From Lachnospiraceae bacterium (GTDB lineage Bacteria; Bacillota; Clostridia; Lachnospirales; Lachnospiraceae), in the NCBI GenBank assembly GCA_017445585.1, contig JAFSTX010000033.1, positions 1 through 64,000 on the forward strand: a DNA stretch of 64,000 bases. The letters run 5' to 3'. Positions within the stretch are counted from its first letter, which is position 1, and each line of letters opens with the position of its first letter. Position numbers and translations under genes: made by a program. Positions 52,901-58,894 of this stretch are shown here, piece by piece. The notes under the pieces were generated by a model. It did no database searches, was not told the DNA's origin, and saw nothing but the letters and a program-made list of their open reading frames with translations.

Positions 52901-55345
52901 ATGCGGCATATCATGAATGGCGGGATAAACGTTCCGGATTACAGGCTTCTCAGTAAGGGCAAGACCGCCGAGGCTTATGCAAGAGGTACCAGGATAAAGC
53001 TTACGCCCACGCAGGTGAGAGCAATTACACTGGGCATGACTCCCAAGGAAAGAGCCTTTGCTGATCTGTGCAGGAATTACTATGAGAACGTCAGTAAGCC
53101 TGCACTGAATGAGGTGAGCAATGACAAGCTTGGTTATTCCATAGCCAAGGTAGACGATTATTACAGAATACCTGTTAATAAGAACTTCCTGCAGACGAAC
53201 TTTGGAGAGTTAAAGAAGGACGGAACGGTAGACGGCATGGGCTTCCTCAAAGAGCGTCAGGAAGGCGCGACTACTCCCATGGATCTTGTGGGCCTTATGG
53301 AGACCATAAACCAGGATATCAGGATGCACGCCAAGTATGTTGGCCTGTCTATCCCCGTGGGAGACTTCAACAGGCTTATGAGCATGATGGTTATGGGATA
53401 TGAGACCTCTGTCATGGATACTCTTGAGAAAACGTGGGGCAGGCCTGCACACCAGTATATTGATGATCTGATGTCACAGCTTCAGGGCAACGGGCCTAAA
53501 TCGTCCGCGCTGGATACGGTGAGGAGCAAATACGCATCTGCTGTCCTGCTCGGAAACGTCGGAGTAATGGTCAAACAGGCAGCGTCTTATCCTACCGCTG
53601 CCGCGGTGCTCGGATGGGGTCCCCTTACTAAGGCTATGGGCAACTTCGGGAAACTGTCAGACCATGAGCTTGCCATGATGCGGAAATATTCGCCTATGCA
53701 GATATACCGCGAAAAGGGCTACGGGACTATTGAACTGGGAGATATAGCCGCAAGGAAGGGCAGCGTCCCTAAGCTCCTCCAGGGCATACAGAAGGTGGAT
53801 ATACTGACTACGAGAAAGCTGTTTAAGGCTTGCGAGTATTATGTAAGATCCAATATGCCGGAGATCAAATATAACTCAGAGGAGTTTTGGCAGGCCGTAG
53901 GCGAGCTGCACACCAGGGTAATAGAGAATACGCAGCCAAACTACACCACCATGCAGAGACCGGCAATACTCAGATCCAAAAACCAGATGACAAGGGCCTT
54001 GGTTATGTTCAAGACACAGCCGATGCAGAACTACAATATCCTGTATGAATCGCTGGGAGAGATGATAGCAAAGCACCGTGCGTATAAGAGCGGCGGGTCA
54101 GAAGCGGATTATAAGCAGGCGCGTAGAGGCTTTGCGAGAGCGTATACGTCTATCGCGGTATCTACCGTAGTATTTGCGGCTATGCAGCTTCTGTGGGATA
54201 TGTTCAGGCACAAGACGGAAGAGTACGAGGACGAGGGCGAGATGACGATAGAGTCTGTTGCCAAAGGCCTTGGCATCAAATCCCTTGCGAGTCTTGCAGG
54301 GATGATCCCGCTTGGCGGTGAAGCACTGACCATGATAGAGAACCGCATAGATAATATACTCAGTGAGGCCGGCGGCGAAGCGTTCTTTAACCAGACGGAG
54401 TATGATCTTTCCGCGCCTACGATAGACGCGCTTAACAGCCTCAGAACGGGAATAGAAGCTTTGCTGGATAACTCCGTCAAGCTCTCCAACTGGGATAGTA
54501 TGTCCGGTGCGGACCGCGAAAAGGTCCTCCGGAAGATCGAAAGCGCACTGGAAGGCGTGGGGCAGTTTGCCGGTATTCCTGCTGCGAACGTTCGTAAACT
54601 TGTTACGGCTCTGATAGTCAATACGGTATCGCCTATCTCCGGTAAGTACATGGCCGATTACGTACAACTTCGCATAGAAAAGGCTCCTGCCCAGAATAAG
54701 AACGCTTATTTTGATCTGCTATATGAGGCATATAAGAATGATCGGAAGGTCTACGATATGCTTTATGAGGACATGATCGGAAATGAAGCGTTTGCAACCA
54801 GCACCAAGTCCGCACAGGACAATGTTGACAAGGCTATTAAAGACAGGATAAAGGCCGACGAGTCCAAGAGTGAGGACGAGGCTGCTGACGACTGGCAAAA
54901 AGTCTACGATCACGTTTCACAGAGGAATGGATGGGAAAATCTTTCTGTGGATCAGCAGGCAAAGGTGGGTCAGGAGATACAGAAGTGGGCTGAGGACACG
55001 GGCTTTAATGCCAATTATGACAAATATCTGAATGGGGAAGCCCCGGACGAGTCTTTGAAAGATACTACGTCAGGCAAGATAATCTCCGGTGGAGAGAAAA
55101 AAGGTGTAGACGCAATCGGATATTTCAGTTATCTGTCTCAGCTCATGGAAGTAGACCGACCGAACGGTAACGGCAACCTGGGTTCCTATGACAAAAACGA
55201 GATTGCAAATGCCCTGTCAAAGACCAGCGAACTGAGCGACACGGCAAAGCAGTATATCTGGGAGACCAAATATCCCAAGAGCAAGCTGACGTATAAGGAG
55301 TATATCGCCAGCGAAGATTATAAAAAGTGGAAGAGCAACAAGTAA
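43970..55345 (+). CDS. Giant polyvalent virion protein (3791 residues)
   Basis: About 39 percent of the prophage. Visible parts: GVAERY repeats (1-38); helical hydrophobic region (about 280-490); VTNTVP repeats (about 623-643); PBECR/MuF-C-like nuclease domain (about 920-1045, with EHTEIRHG); RadC-like JAB domain with HNHPSGDPSESGAD near 1232-1245; a module with SIAIIKARNGHSEYG (from 1472); GHEGRHRMRAL (2086-2096); a second PBECR-like domain (about 2215-2370); a charged coiled coil (2650-2745); LPD38-like region (from about 3180); membrane segment (about 3390-3412). Such proteins are packed in virions and ejected into cells. Domain calls are by eye. Confidence 0.75.
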   Translation: MGVAERYKEKQTSGQKKTGVAERYNERQTGVAERYAQRTGQQLPAQNRPFTDIRTAARSVSNERLVRRAEQDRAYQIALDNLQREQRKHAEETYKATPMYQRAALYQRYMESPEGRESQYTDEDYNYAIADLNARKFVLEEEANHNFRSDADLIKNTEERQRVDQEISRLQAGKRLREWNDLRSSEDFAEKAAYNPDLYNDYEHQRESLGDDPYEYINANPEVRERIRANQSYGIREDNGWSHYDSRDWSGYDDLPQEVKDTYNYIYNTRGKNEANEYLSAAAPLKATFSESLLAGITAPVANALSIFDDDIAHSTALENARAASGDYSWAYKTGSTASNIASMLLLNKGFAAVGRALGASANLASGAIYNALTMGSQSALSQAPYLRTGQITPEEFGRSVGVNAIAGASASIASGLVSTGINDMLVQKGLQTKFNNYLTNAASSSAYAATNTLTQNALSKKKMTDEELAWSLVEGFAYSLISAAVQTGIQNRQTAEYVERLQKELNDGWEEITRTASQSTGGDNSRAQTIARELLAKAQEGRVYIEQMSMPGQQSAKNDILAGYDLLISNFNAIANGLPQSTQVPAAPSGVVSGIRNALQAGISVPEQTAINVPDMQAAPVVTNTVPIVTNTVPIVTNTVPSAGSVASELSAAPGASNISKADLDRISGEYDGSTDEIVYSRGMVEGYNYGLNGYPKDQITADGFYNDLAPAQREYSYALGQNAAAKNKVTSADTEKKLKDLGVGEEGITAFKDGYTVGTDFDTYYKDFTDGYKTGTVDNILELSGEGAKQAVVDGFSARLRDEESGSLPVAAPEARRADVSLETGKSSYTDIQSRIEALEDAQARTNDPAEIDRIEKEIEELQGQLNNSNSVMEGGSYLDSARKKLASFVDAVKKRMATKSGEYIEPIVLSESMSKDLGDKIESAIGINTTGWKTAFAPNEVEHTEIRHGKNGKADHTMADTSDYFNLLDLDRNFSNVGKGKRNTKAYRNKDGSFAPTVEITVPLNTGEMAVIEAVPDTDSKTVYVLSAYKKGTASRVPNTVSSNSPAPYVQNAVGSPAPSAEDNTPNANNGQPLQVKDIQKIVAGHQITLDEYARSINSQKAKSERGQIVKAVTDAQKQAQLIDKNGTRTIALGIVDNFVEKGAVDYESVRLDTKNPEIAASQVAAYGMLLRDPRFETFRILFTKGDRIISVQSFTSRLVDRAYATKGMLDSIIARRNDLKASGYYLMHNHPSGDPSESGADIAMTRRFSQMVPGFKGHIIVDHNKYSYLNASGYSQGGIQTLVSGKAETFEKRIVDHPLLYDVFNGPDKLAQAAVDLVHSKDVGVLMYCDTKGRLRAIEEVKNTFMKSTDAFGQYLADRKTQLGSSRTFLLMTGGIAWDDATYDLQHLFLRNLIFDIIDRGGRSMYKGDSGLTVNIGGRIEYINGTVRDRMDYNPDGTIGEKAFEVKEEFDLKENAEQTKELVAVHNMTQNELAKSLDLGGLPMPSIAIIKARNGHSEYGDVSIVFNKDSIDPRKDPRNKIYSGDAWTPTFPQIEYKANDKVESALRSKYYDLYRKFGDDATRPLYPYGNYAEDQLNRDGGEAGIIEKYSDDKDMMQLFLLDTKGKGVDPVVVETKTEMTADQKAVSQSLIDTLGENTVFEFNIPKGENPLTYRKSWLAEHEKELNPALTKAYMAAYDLSEADAKYSVEQMKPAQKIGEVRNALKFAENEGVSIKTETDRQATEAAIEKAVDKKAYNKWLHSLFDGLEEKSGIYNGKERYAPMGNHRSFEFLHYEVNLENIVKEMRGHENAETIFGGTSIWGSAAKRFRSISEVKADKERLNRMDQEEYDAIRKGFTERLSEIAQSIIKPGQMKENSWENFKLLDDAAGVIGESVRNNRSVNGIIRTLSKYSDWLTNINEETAGKILTLADDIANMPTEYFEAKPERAVGFNEAAAVILPENTDSAVKNKLSDLGVPVYEYPAGDEEARRNALNNTNALFESQIQYGNEQTAAMRRERLEDMIEGSTAGNRKDYARQWITSINPTDFLNMTLGTRNQNREVFDKMPGEYGSTVNERDFTEDLKKSRQTPYLIVDVDSGEVLGHEGRHRMRALEKQGITSAEIGIEFYRSGMLAKELNGYGNPLETIKSMEIFNQRGTGQSITLSDIMPLNNANKEAIMERYGNPGANVLYEEKAGYGVTDGKKYPFLRDDAEDEVHKVTTDTKYGSEVRLTDHSPSIITSQKNTKDLPLVMKASHVRENILSEAEAKKLGLSIKGKHFHRLGEELYLQVINGLDDVDLAYRGTKFAPKPERRENYFLLVSKIKDNDGNTINVPIIVNEHGRYNNVYIDVNRIATVFGRNDINEYIKKQLEKGYLVRVKNKSIKASESPVSLTGNYGNNASTDNVPQSGTKVNPESEKTQLREEITPYTVPAPSDELTATRRELNKALRELKNARQKADYWKGQTRLTKVEKLTDASVNALAKQYAANTELNKAELAKEIKTLGVWALNQPEDFSLGALRDRVRKLAVKLGEAQLPEFTTEWDDNLKDALDFIKASKIRINRSDLPADFFKEGGEGRKKFNKLHLTISDQGSMDSWYQEAHELYPYLFPEDITNPADQLEHVIDLLDNVLVPTKLLIPTDTNSEEYIDWSSEEIMADLVELTLYGKEKPTFADRKEAEKKEAVARAKQEVRAQEAGKRKEALDKLREQAKEHEQQALDKLREKREKQIQSLKDHYKEIQKNARERKIESADRTRLLNVARRLSKLKTYDVTKDYINSLIGDLDLVSKGITKRSLEDLVSLKAWYDDEVESNPDFIPDELTKKRLDRLSKTRISNMDIQDVRDLTDVLLNIEHALSTSRKFHNKQIRIETYQAGLNTITDLENSGGVKNQSSKRYSAAISLLRPETLALKLVGYNRNSPLYQLTRELSKGENKRIAYQNEAEEMLRPFTSDKDFVKFINSERIEIGGLGENGNQKAVITPNLRMSLYMHSHNDANMRHIMNGGINVPDYRLLSKGKTAEAYARGTRIKLTPTQVRAITLGMTPKERAFADLCRNYYENVSKPALNEVSNDKLGYSIAKVDDYYRIPVNKNFLQTNFGELKKDGTVDGMGFLKERQEGATTPMDLVGLMETINQDIRMHAKYVGLSIPVGDFNRLMSMMVMGYETSVMDTLEKTWGRPAHQYIDDLMSQLQGNGPKSSALDTVRSKYASAVLLGNVGVMVKQAASYPTAAAVLGWGPLTKAMGNFGKLSDHELAMMRKYSPMQIYREKGYGTIELGDIAARKGSVPKLLQGIQKVDILTTRKLFKACEYYVRSNMPEIKYNSEEFWQAVGELHTRVIENTQPNYTTMQRPAILRSKNQMTRALVMFKTQPMQNYNILYESLGEMIAKHRAYKSGGSEADYKQARRGFARAYTSIAVSTVVFAAMQLLWDMFRHKTEEYEDEGEMTIESVAKGLGIKSLASLAGMIPLGGEALTMIENRIDNILSEAGGEAFFNQTEYDLSAPTIDALNSLRTGIEALLDNSVKLSNWDSMSGADREKVLRKIESALEGVGQFAGIPAANVRKLVTALIVNTVSPISGKYMADYVQLRIEKAPAQNKNAYFDLLYEAYKNDRKVYDMLYEDMIGNEAFATSTKSAQDNVDKAIKDRIKADESKSEDEAADDWQKVYDHVSQRNGWENLSVDQQAKVGQEIQKWAEDTGFNANYDKYLNGEAPDESLKDTTSGKIISGGEKKGVDAIGYFSYLSQLMEVDRPNGNGNLGSYDKNEIANALSKTSELSDTAKQYIWETKYPKSKLTYKEYIASEDYKKWKSNK
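45836..45897 (+). repeat. Three 21-bp repeats inside the giant gene
   Basis: The unit GTTACAAATACGGTACCAATT occurs three times in tandem (first copy has one change) and encodes VTNTVPI units. Near-identity at DNA level implies recent expansion. Confidence 0.85.
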
Positions 55346-55350
55346 CTAAC

Positions 55351-55372
55351 AGGGGAGGGGCAACCCTCCCCT
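55351..55372. terminator. Hairpin between convergent genes
   Basis: AGGGGAGGG and CCCTCCCCT flank GCAA. No strong T-run on either strand; it could still separate the giant gene from the reversed pair. Confidence 0.5.
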
Positions 55373-55380
55373 AAAACTCG

Positions 55381-55779
55381 TTATAGATTGTCCGTAATTA
55401 GAGTAGGCTGTATTCCCATATTTTCAATATATTCGAAGATAGACTTCATTATCTCGGGTTTGACATAGCCTATATGGGTATATGAAAGCTTTTCTTTATT
55501 AAAAAAGAATAACTGATCAACTTTAAGATACCCGGACTTTCCATTGTCCGGGACTGTTACGGTATCGGTGTTTTCGATTAAGTAGTTCCCGGGATATTTC
55601 AGCTTTTTCTGTTTATGTTCCTCTGACTTAAAAGATGACAAAACGCTTGTAACGATGTCATAATCAAGACTGCCGATTTTGCCGTTTTCATCACTGACAA
55701 CTACAAAAGAATGGCGTCCAAGCTGAACGCCATTACTTGTATAATCACTTACAAGTATGATATCTCCAACTTTACACAT
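55381..55779 (-). CDS. Putative PemK/MazF-like toxin
   Basis: 132 residues on the strand opposite to all other phage genes. The opening VGDIILVSDYTSNGVQLGRHSFVVVSD resembles PemK/MazF-type RNA interferases (GDI...G...V-x-V-S), and the mid YLKVDQLFFFNKEKL fits the later strands. Catalytic residues cannot be fixed by eye. It overlaps the small gene before it by 31 bp, as toxin-antitoxin pairs often do. Could be any RNA-binding SH3-like protein. Confidence 0.5.
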   Translation of the reverse strand: MCKVGDIILVSDYTSNGVQLGRHSFVVVSDENGKIGSLDYDIVTSVLSSFKSEEHKQKKLKYPGNYLIENTDTVTVPDNGKSGYLKVDQLFFFNKEKLSYTHIGYVKPEIMKSIFEYIENMGIQPTLITDNL

Positions 55780-55943
55780 CCGTCTTTTTCTCCATGAGCT
55801 TCTTTTACTACAACTTTCTTTTTACCATCAAGCACATCCTGGCTCCAGTTTATCGGGGCAACGTCTTTCAGCGCTTCCTGTGTGGTGGTTATCCCGTTTG
55901 CGCGGAGTTTGAGTTTTTCTATATCAAGCTTCACAGTCAACAC
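55749..55943 (-). CDS. Putative antitoxin partner
   Basis: 64 residues, translated first from the shared minus-strand promoter. LTVKLDIEKLKLRANGITTTQEALKDVAPINWSQDVLDGKKKVVVKEAHGEKDG shows no known DNA-binding fold. Start uncertain: GTG at 55943 touches the site AGAAGG, and GTG at 55934 is better spaced. Antitoxin role is inferred from size, order and overlap only. Confidence 0.45.
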   Translation of the reverse strand: MLTVKLDIEKLKLRANGITTTQEALKDVAPINWSQDVLDGKKKVVVKEAHGEKDGCVKLEISYL

Positions 55944-55980
55944 CTTCTTTCCGTTCAGACGACTGTTATCTGTTGCATCT

Positions 55981-56009
55981 ATTATGCTGTTTTCTCGAAG
56001 TTAAGTCAA
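55981..56009 (-). promoter_or_regulatory. Promoter of the reversed toxin-antitoxin-like pair
   Basis: On the minus strand TTGACT (56004-56009) and CATAAT (55981-55986) are 17 bp apart. It lies about 38 bp before the first start codon and looks like a normal host sigma-A site, so the pair may be expressed in the lysogen. Confidence 0.6.
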
Positions 56010-56076
56010 TAAAAAAACTATAAAAAATGAAAAGTGGAATTACTGTTTTCAAAAAAACTGCGTAAATCCGTTATTT

Positions 56077-56116
56077 CTCGGGGTGGTTACGCTTTTGCAG
56101 AAACGCCTTTATTGTT
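56077..56116 (+). promoter_or_regulatory. Late-gene leader element, copy 2
   Basis: CTCGGGGTGGTTACGCTTTT (56077-56096), identical to copy 1 at 32807, followed by GCCT and TTATTG. It ends 42 nt before the fibre start. GCGTAA upstream (56060-56065) can pair with TTACGC. Confidence 0.6.
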
Positions 56117-56137
56117 AACTAAAACAGGAGGGACATC

Positions 56138-58336
56138 ATGAACAACGTTAAGTATAGAGTCACTATTGATCTTCAGGACGCATCGTCTCCGCTGATCTTT
56201 CCGATCCGTCAGGATGATACCGGCAGAGAGATACACTTCTCGTTTTCCGAGAAGGGCAAGCCGTATATGCTGGATAACTGCACCGCGATCTTCCGCGCCA
56301 AGAGGCAGTCCGGGGACGTGCTGTTCAACTACTGCACCATCGAGAACAACGCGGCAATATATCAGCTTACGTCCCAGACCTCCGCAGTATGCGGCGATCT
56401 GGAGTGCGAGATATCTCTGATAGGAGTTGACGAGAAGCAGATCACATCCGCAAGGTTTATCCTTAAGGTGATGGACACCTTATATGACGACAGTGAAGTT
56501 GAGGCACAGGACGAGTTTACGGAGCTGGTCGAGGCCATATCACAGACTCAGAATCTGAACATCAGTGTTGCACGTGTAACGTCCGGCGTAATGGTTACCG
56601 TTACACATAAGGACGGGACGCAGACCTCTGTGGTCGTGGCGGATGGCGCGAAGGGAGATAAAGGCGATAAAGGCGATAAAGGCGATAAAGGCGATACGGG
56701 TGCCACTGGCCCGCAGGGCATTCAGGGTCCCAAAGGCGATAAGGGTGACCCCGGCGAAGATGCAGTAGTTGACCCCACGCTCTCCCATGCCGGTGAAGCC
56801 GCTGACGCAAAGGCAACGGGTGATGCACTTGCGGGAAAGGTTGATAAGATCGCCGGCAAGGGTCTGTCAACAAACGATTATACCAATGGGCAGAAGGATA
56901 AGACCGATAGGATAAGCATTGGCGGCTATGGAAGCGGGTATGATGTAGAGCTTGAGAGCAAGCAGTTTGATACAGAGGTGGCTATGCTTGCCCTCATTCC
57001 CAATGACGGGGATGTTGATACGCATATTGAAGTCGCTAAAAAAACGGATGACGGCGGAGACTATTTTTATGATCCCATTCGGATAGAGGGTGTTGACACT
57101 CCCGTGCAGAGTACCGATGCCGCGAATAAAGAGTATGTGGACTCTGCTCTTGCGGATAAGATGGACAAGGTGAATCCCACGGGTAGTGGAACATTTACTT
57201 TTGAGGGAAATGGTTCTTTTGGTGGCACGTTTGAGCATGGTAATGAAGTCATTCCACAAACTGTTGATGCTGACCAAGCCTTCGCTTTTGGAGCAGGCAA
57301 CACGATACAAGAAGGTGCTGATTGGTCATTCTCTATGGGATATGGCAACACGATAAGTGGTTATGGCAGTTTTGCCGAGGGCAATCGGCAGGTTGTGTCG
57401 GGTAATTCTGCACATGCAGAAGGGTATAACAATGTTGCGTCTGGAAGCCCTTCTCATGCTGAGGGCGAACAAACCCAAGCCACGGCTAATTCCACGCACG
57501 CTGAGGGCAGAGAGACAAAAGCAGATAAGTATGCAAGCCACGCAGAAGGTATGTATTCTGTTGCTGGCGAATCAGCACAATCAAGTGAAACGATAGCCGA
57601 TATATCAGTAGATCAAAGATGCTCTCACGCCGAAGGCTTTGCAACCAAAGCATTCAAACTTGGCGCACACGCAGAAGGTTATAGAAGCGTGGCCACAAAT
57701 GGTGGAGCGCACGCAGAAGGCAATCAGACTACTGCAAGTGGAAAAGCCGCACACGCAGAAGGGACTTCAACACAGGCTACAGGCGACCATTCCCACGCAG
57801 AAGGGGTTAGGTCATTAGCAAGTGGCGCACAATCACACGCTGAAGGTGGTTCTGATAGCGTCAGTGAGTATAGTATCGCATCGGGTATCCGTTCTCACGC
57901 AGAAGGGTATGTAACAACAGCAAGCGGTCACGCATCCCACGCAGAAGGAAATAGGACCGGATCGAGAGGCAATGGCTCTCATTCAGAAGGCAGAGAAACA
58001 ATCGCATCAGCAAACTATTCACATGCTGAAGGGTATGGTACGTCGGCTACAAAATCTGGTGCGCATGCTGAAGGGCGGTTATCGTCAGCGGATGGTGAAT
58101 ATGCTCATGCTGAAGGGAGCCAAACTATCGCTTCGGGTTTAAGGTCGCACGCTGAAGGCAATCAGACATCAGCATCGGCACAACAGGCACACGCGGAAGG
58201 AAAAAGCACCATAGCAAGCGGTGAGAACTCCCATAGCGAAGGAAGTGGGGCGCAAGCCACAGGTAGTGCTTCGCACGCTGAAGGTAGTGGAAGCGTTGCA
58301 TCTGGGTCTTGTTCTCACGGGTTGCGAATTGCATAA
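56138..58336 (+). CDS. Phage fibre: BppU-like N-terminus, collagen-like segment, YadA-head-like repeats
   Basis: 732 residues. Residues 1-165 resemble the BppU N-terminal domain that fixes fibres to the baseplate. About 170-210 is a collagen-like stretch of Gly-x-y triplets (GDKGDKGDKGDTGATGPQG), then a linker. From about 400 to the end come more than 15 copies of SHAEG/AHAEG with A-S-G spacers, as in heads of trimeric autotransporter adhesins. It would form a trimeric receptor-binding fibre. The last codons lie in the attachment core; the stop uses chromosomal bases (see findings). AGGAGGG precedes the ATG. Confidence 0.82.
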   Translation: MNNVKYRVTIDLQDASSPLIFPIRQDDTGREIHFSFSEKGKPYMLDNCTAIFRAKRQSGDVLFNYCTIENNAAIYQLTSQTSAVCGDLECEISLIGVDEKQITSARFILKVMDTLYDDSEVEAQDEFTELVEAISQTQNLNISVARVTSGVMVTVTHKDGTQTSVVVADGAKGDKGDKGDKGDKGDTGATGPQGIQGPKGDKGDPGEDAVVDPTLSHAGEAADAKATGDALAGKVDKIAGKGLSTNDYTNGQKDKTDRISIGGYGSGYDVELESKQFDTEVAMLALIPNDGDVDTHIEVAKKTDDGGDYFYDPIRIEGVDTPVQSTDAANKEYVDSALADKMDKVNPTGSGTFTFEGNGSFGGTFEHGNEVIPQTVDADQAFAFGAGNTIQEGADWSFSMGYGNTISGYGSFAEGNRQVVSGNSAHAEGYNNVASGSPSHAEGEQTQATANSTHAEGRETKADKYASHAEGMYSVAGESAQSSETIADISVDQRCSHAEGFATKAFKLGAHAEGYRSVATNGGAHAEGNQTTASGKAAHAEGTSTQATGDHSHAEGVRSLASGAQSHAEGGSDSVSEYSIASGIRSHAEGYVTTASGHASHAEGNRTGSRGNGSHSEGRETIASANYSHAEGYGTSATKSGAHAEGRLSSADGEYAHAEGSQTIASGLRSHAEGNQTSASAQQAHAEGKSTIASGENSHSEGSGAQATGSASHAEGSGSVASGSCSHGLRIA
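58320..58334. repeat. Right attachment core (attR)
   Basis: GGTTGCGAATTGCAT, identical to 29275-29289. It overlaps the 3' end of the fibre gene and lies 12 bp before the -35 box of rpmF. Confidence 0.85.
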
Positions 58337-58345
58337 AAAAAGTTG

Positions 58346-58373
58346 TTGACAAAGATCGTCATGATGGTATAAT
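58346..58373 (+). promoter_or_regulatory. Promoter of rpmF
   Basis: A perfect TTGACA (58346-58351) and TATAAT (58368-58373) with 16 bp between them, 56 bp before the rpmF start. It remains intact after prophage insertion. Confidence 0.85.
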
Positions 58374-58428
58374 CATAAAGCACGTTTTGAAAAGAAGCGC
58401 CATTAATCAGTGAACGGAGGCGAAAAAT

Positions 58429-58611
58429 ATGTCTATTTGTCCTAAGAATAAATCCTCAAAGGCTCGCAGAGACAGCCGCAGAGCAAATTGGAAGATGAGC
58501 GATGCGACTCTCGTTAAGTGCAGCAAGTGCGGAGCTCTTATGGTTCCTCACAGAGTCTGCAAGGCCTGCGGAGCATACAATAAGAGAGAGATCATCCCTC
58601 AGGAGGATTGA
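58429..58611 (+). CDS. rpmF: 50S ribosomal protein L32
   Basis: 60 residues, full length. The sequence SSKARRDSRRANWKM is the classic L32 start, and CSKCG with CKACG makes the zinc-binding type. CGGAGG precedes the ATG. It is the first gene right of the prophage, followed within 31 bp by two tRNA genes, which it probably shares a transcript with. Confidence 0.96.
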   Translation: MSICPKNKSSKARRDSRRANWKMSDATLVKCSKCGALMVPHRVCKACGAYNKREIIPQED

Positions 58612-58641
58612 TCATATACGATGGAAGTTTGACTTCCATAT

Positions 58642-58725
58642 GCGGTTGTGGCGGAATTGGCATACGCGCATGATTCAGGTTCATGTCCATGTACTTGGGT
58701 GAGGGTTCAAGTCCCTCCAACCGCA
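58642..58725 (+). tRNA. tRNA-Leu(CAG)
   Basis: Acceptor stem GCGGTTG/CAACCGC with discriminator A. The anticodon loop holds CAG, and a long variable arm marks class II Leu. The T-arm GGGTTCAAGTCCC is intact. CCA is not encoded. Confidence 0.93.
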
Positions 58726-58756
58726 CTTATGCAGCTCAGGCTGTGTGTTATCTTTT

Positions 58757-58830
<74 letters not shown>

Positions 58831-58834
58831 CGAA

Positions 58835-58867
58835 AGTCTCCCGGATCAGTCCGGGGGACTTTTTTGG
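58835..58867 (+). terminator. Terminator of the rpmF-tRNA unit
   Basis: AGTCTCCCGGA pairs with TCCGGGGGACT around TCAG, followed by TTTTTT. Confidence 0.92.
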
Positions 58868-58894
58868 TGTTTTTCTCACATTTTCGGGTATACA

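Larger units (their letters stand above)
29275..58334. mobile_element. N4-gp56-type podovirus-like prophage without visible integrase
   Basis: The element lies between exact direct repeats GGTTGCGAATTGCAT (29275-29289 and 58320-58334). One repeat plus the interior is 29,045 bp. Gene order is small early genes, terminase, portal, Prp-like protease, scaffold, capsid, connector and tail proteins, giant polyvalent protein, reversed toxin-antitoxin-like pair, fibre. No tail tube, tape measure or sheath is seen, which fits a short-tailed phage. I found no integrase, replicase, repressor of known type or endolysin. Removing it rejoins rlmB to the promoter of rpmF. It could be defective, helper dependent, or use a host recombinase. 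Confidence 0.9.
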
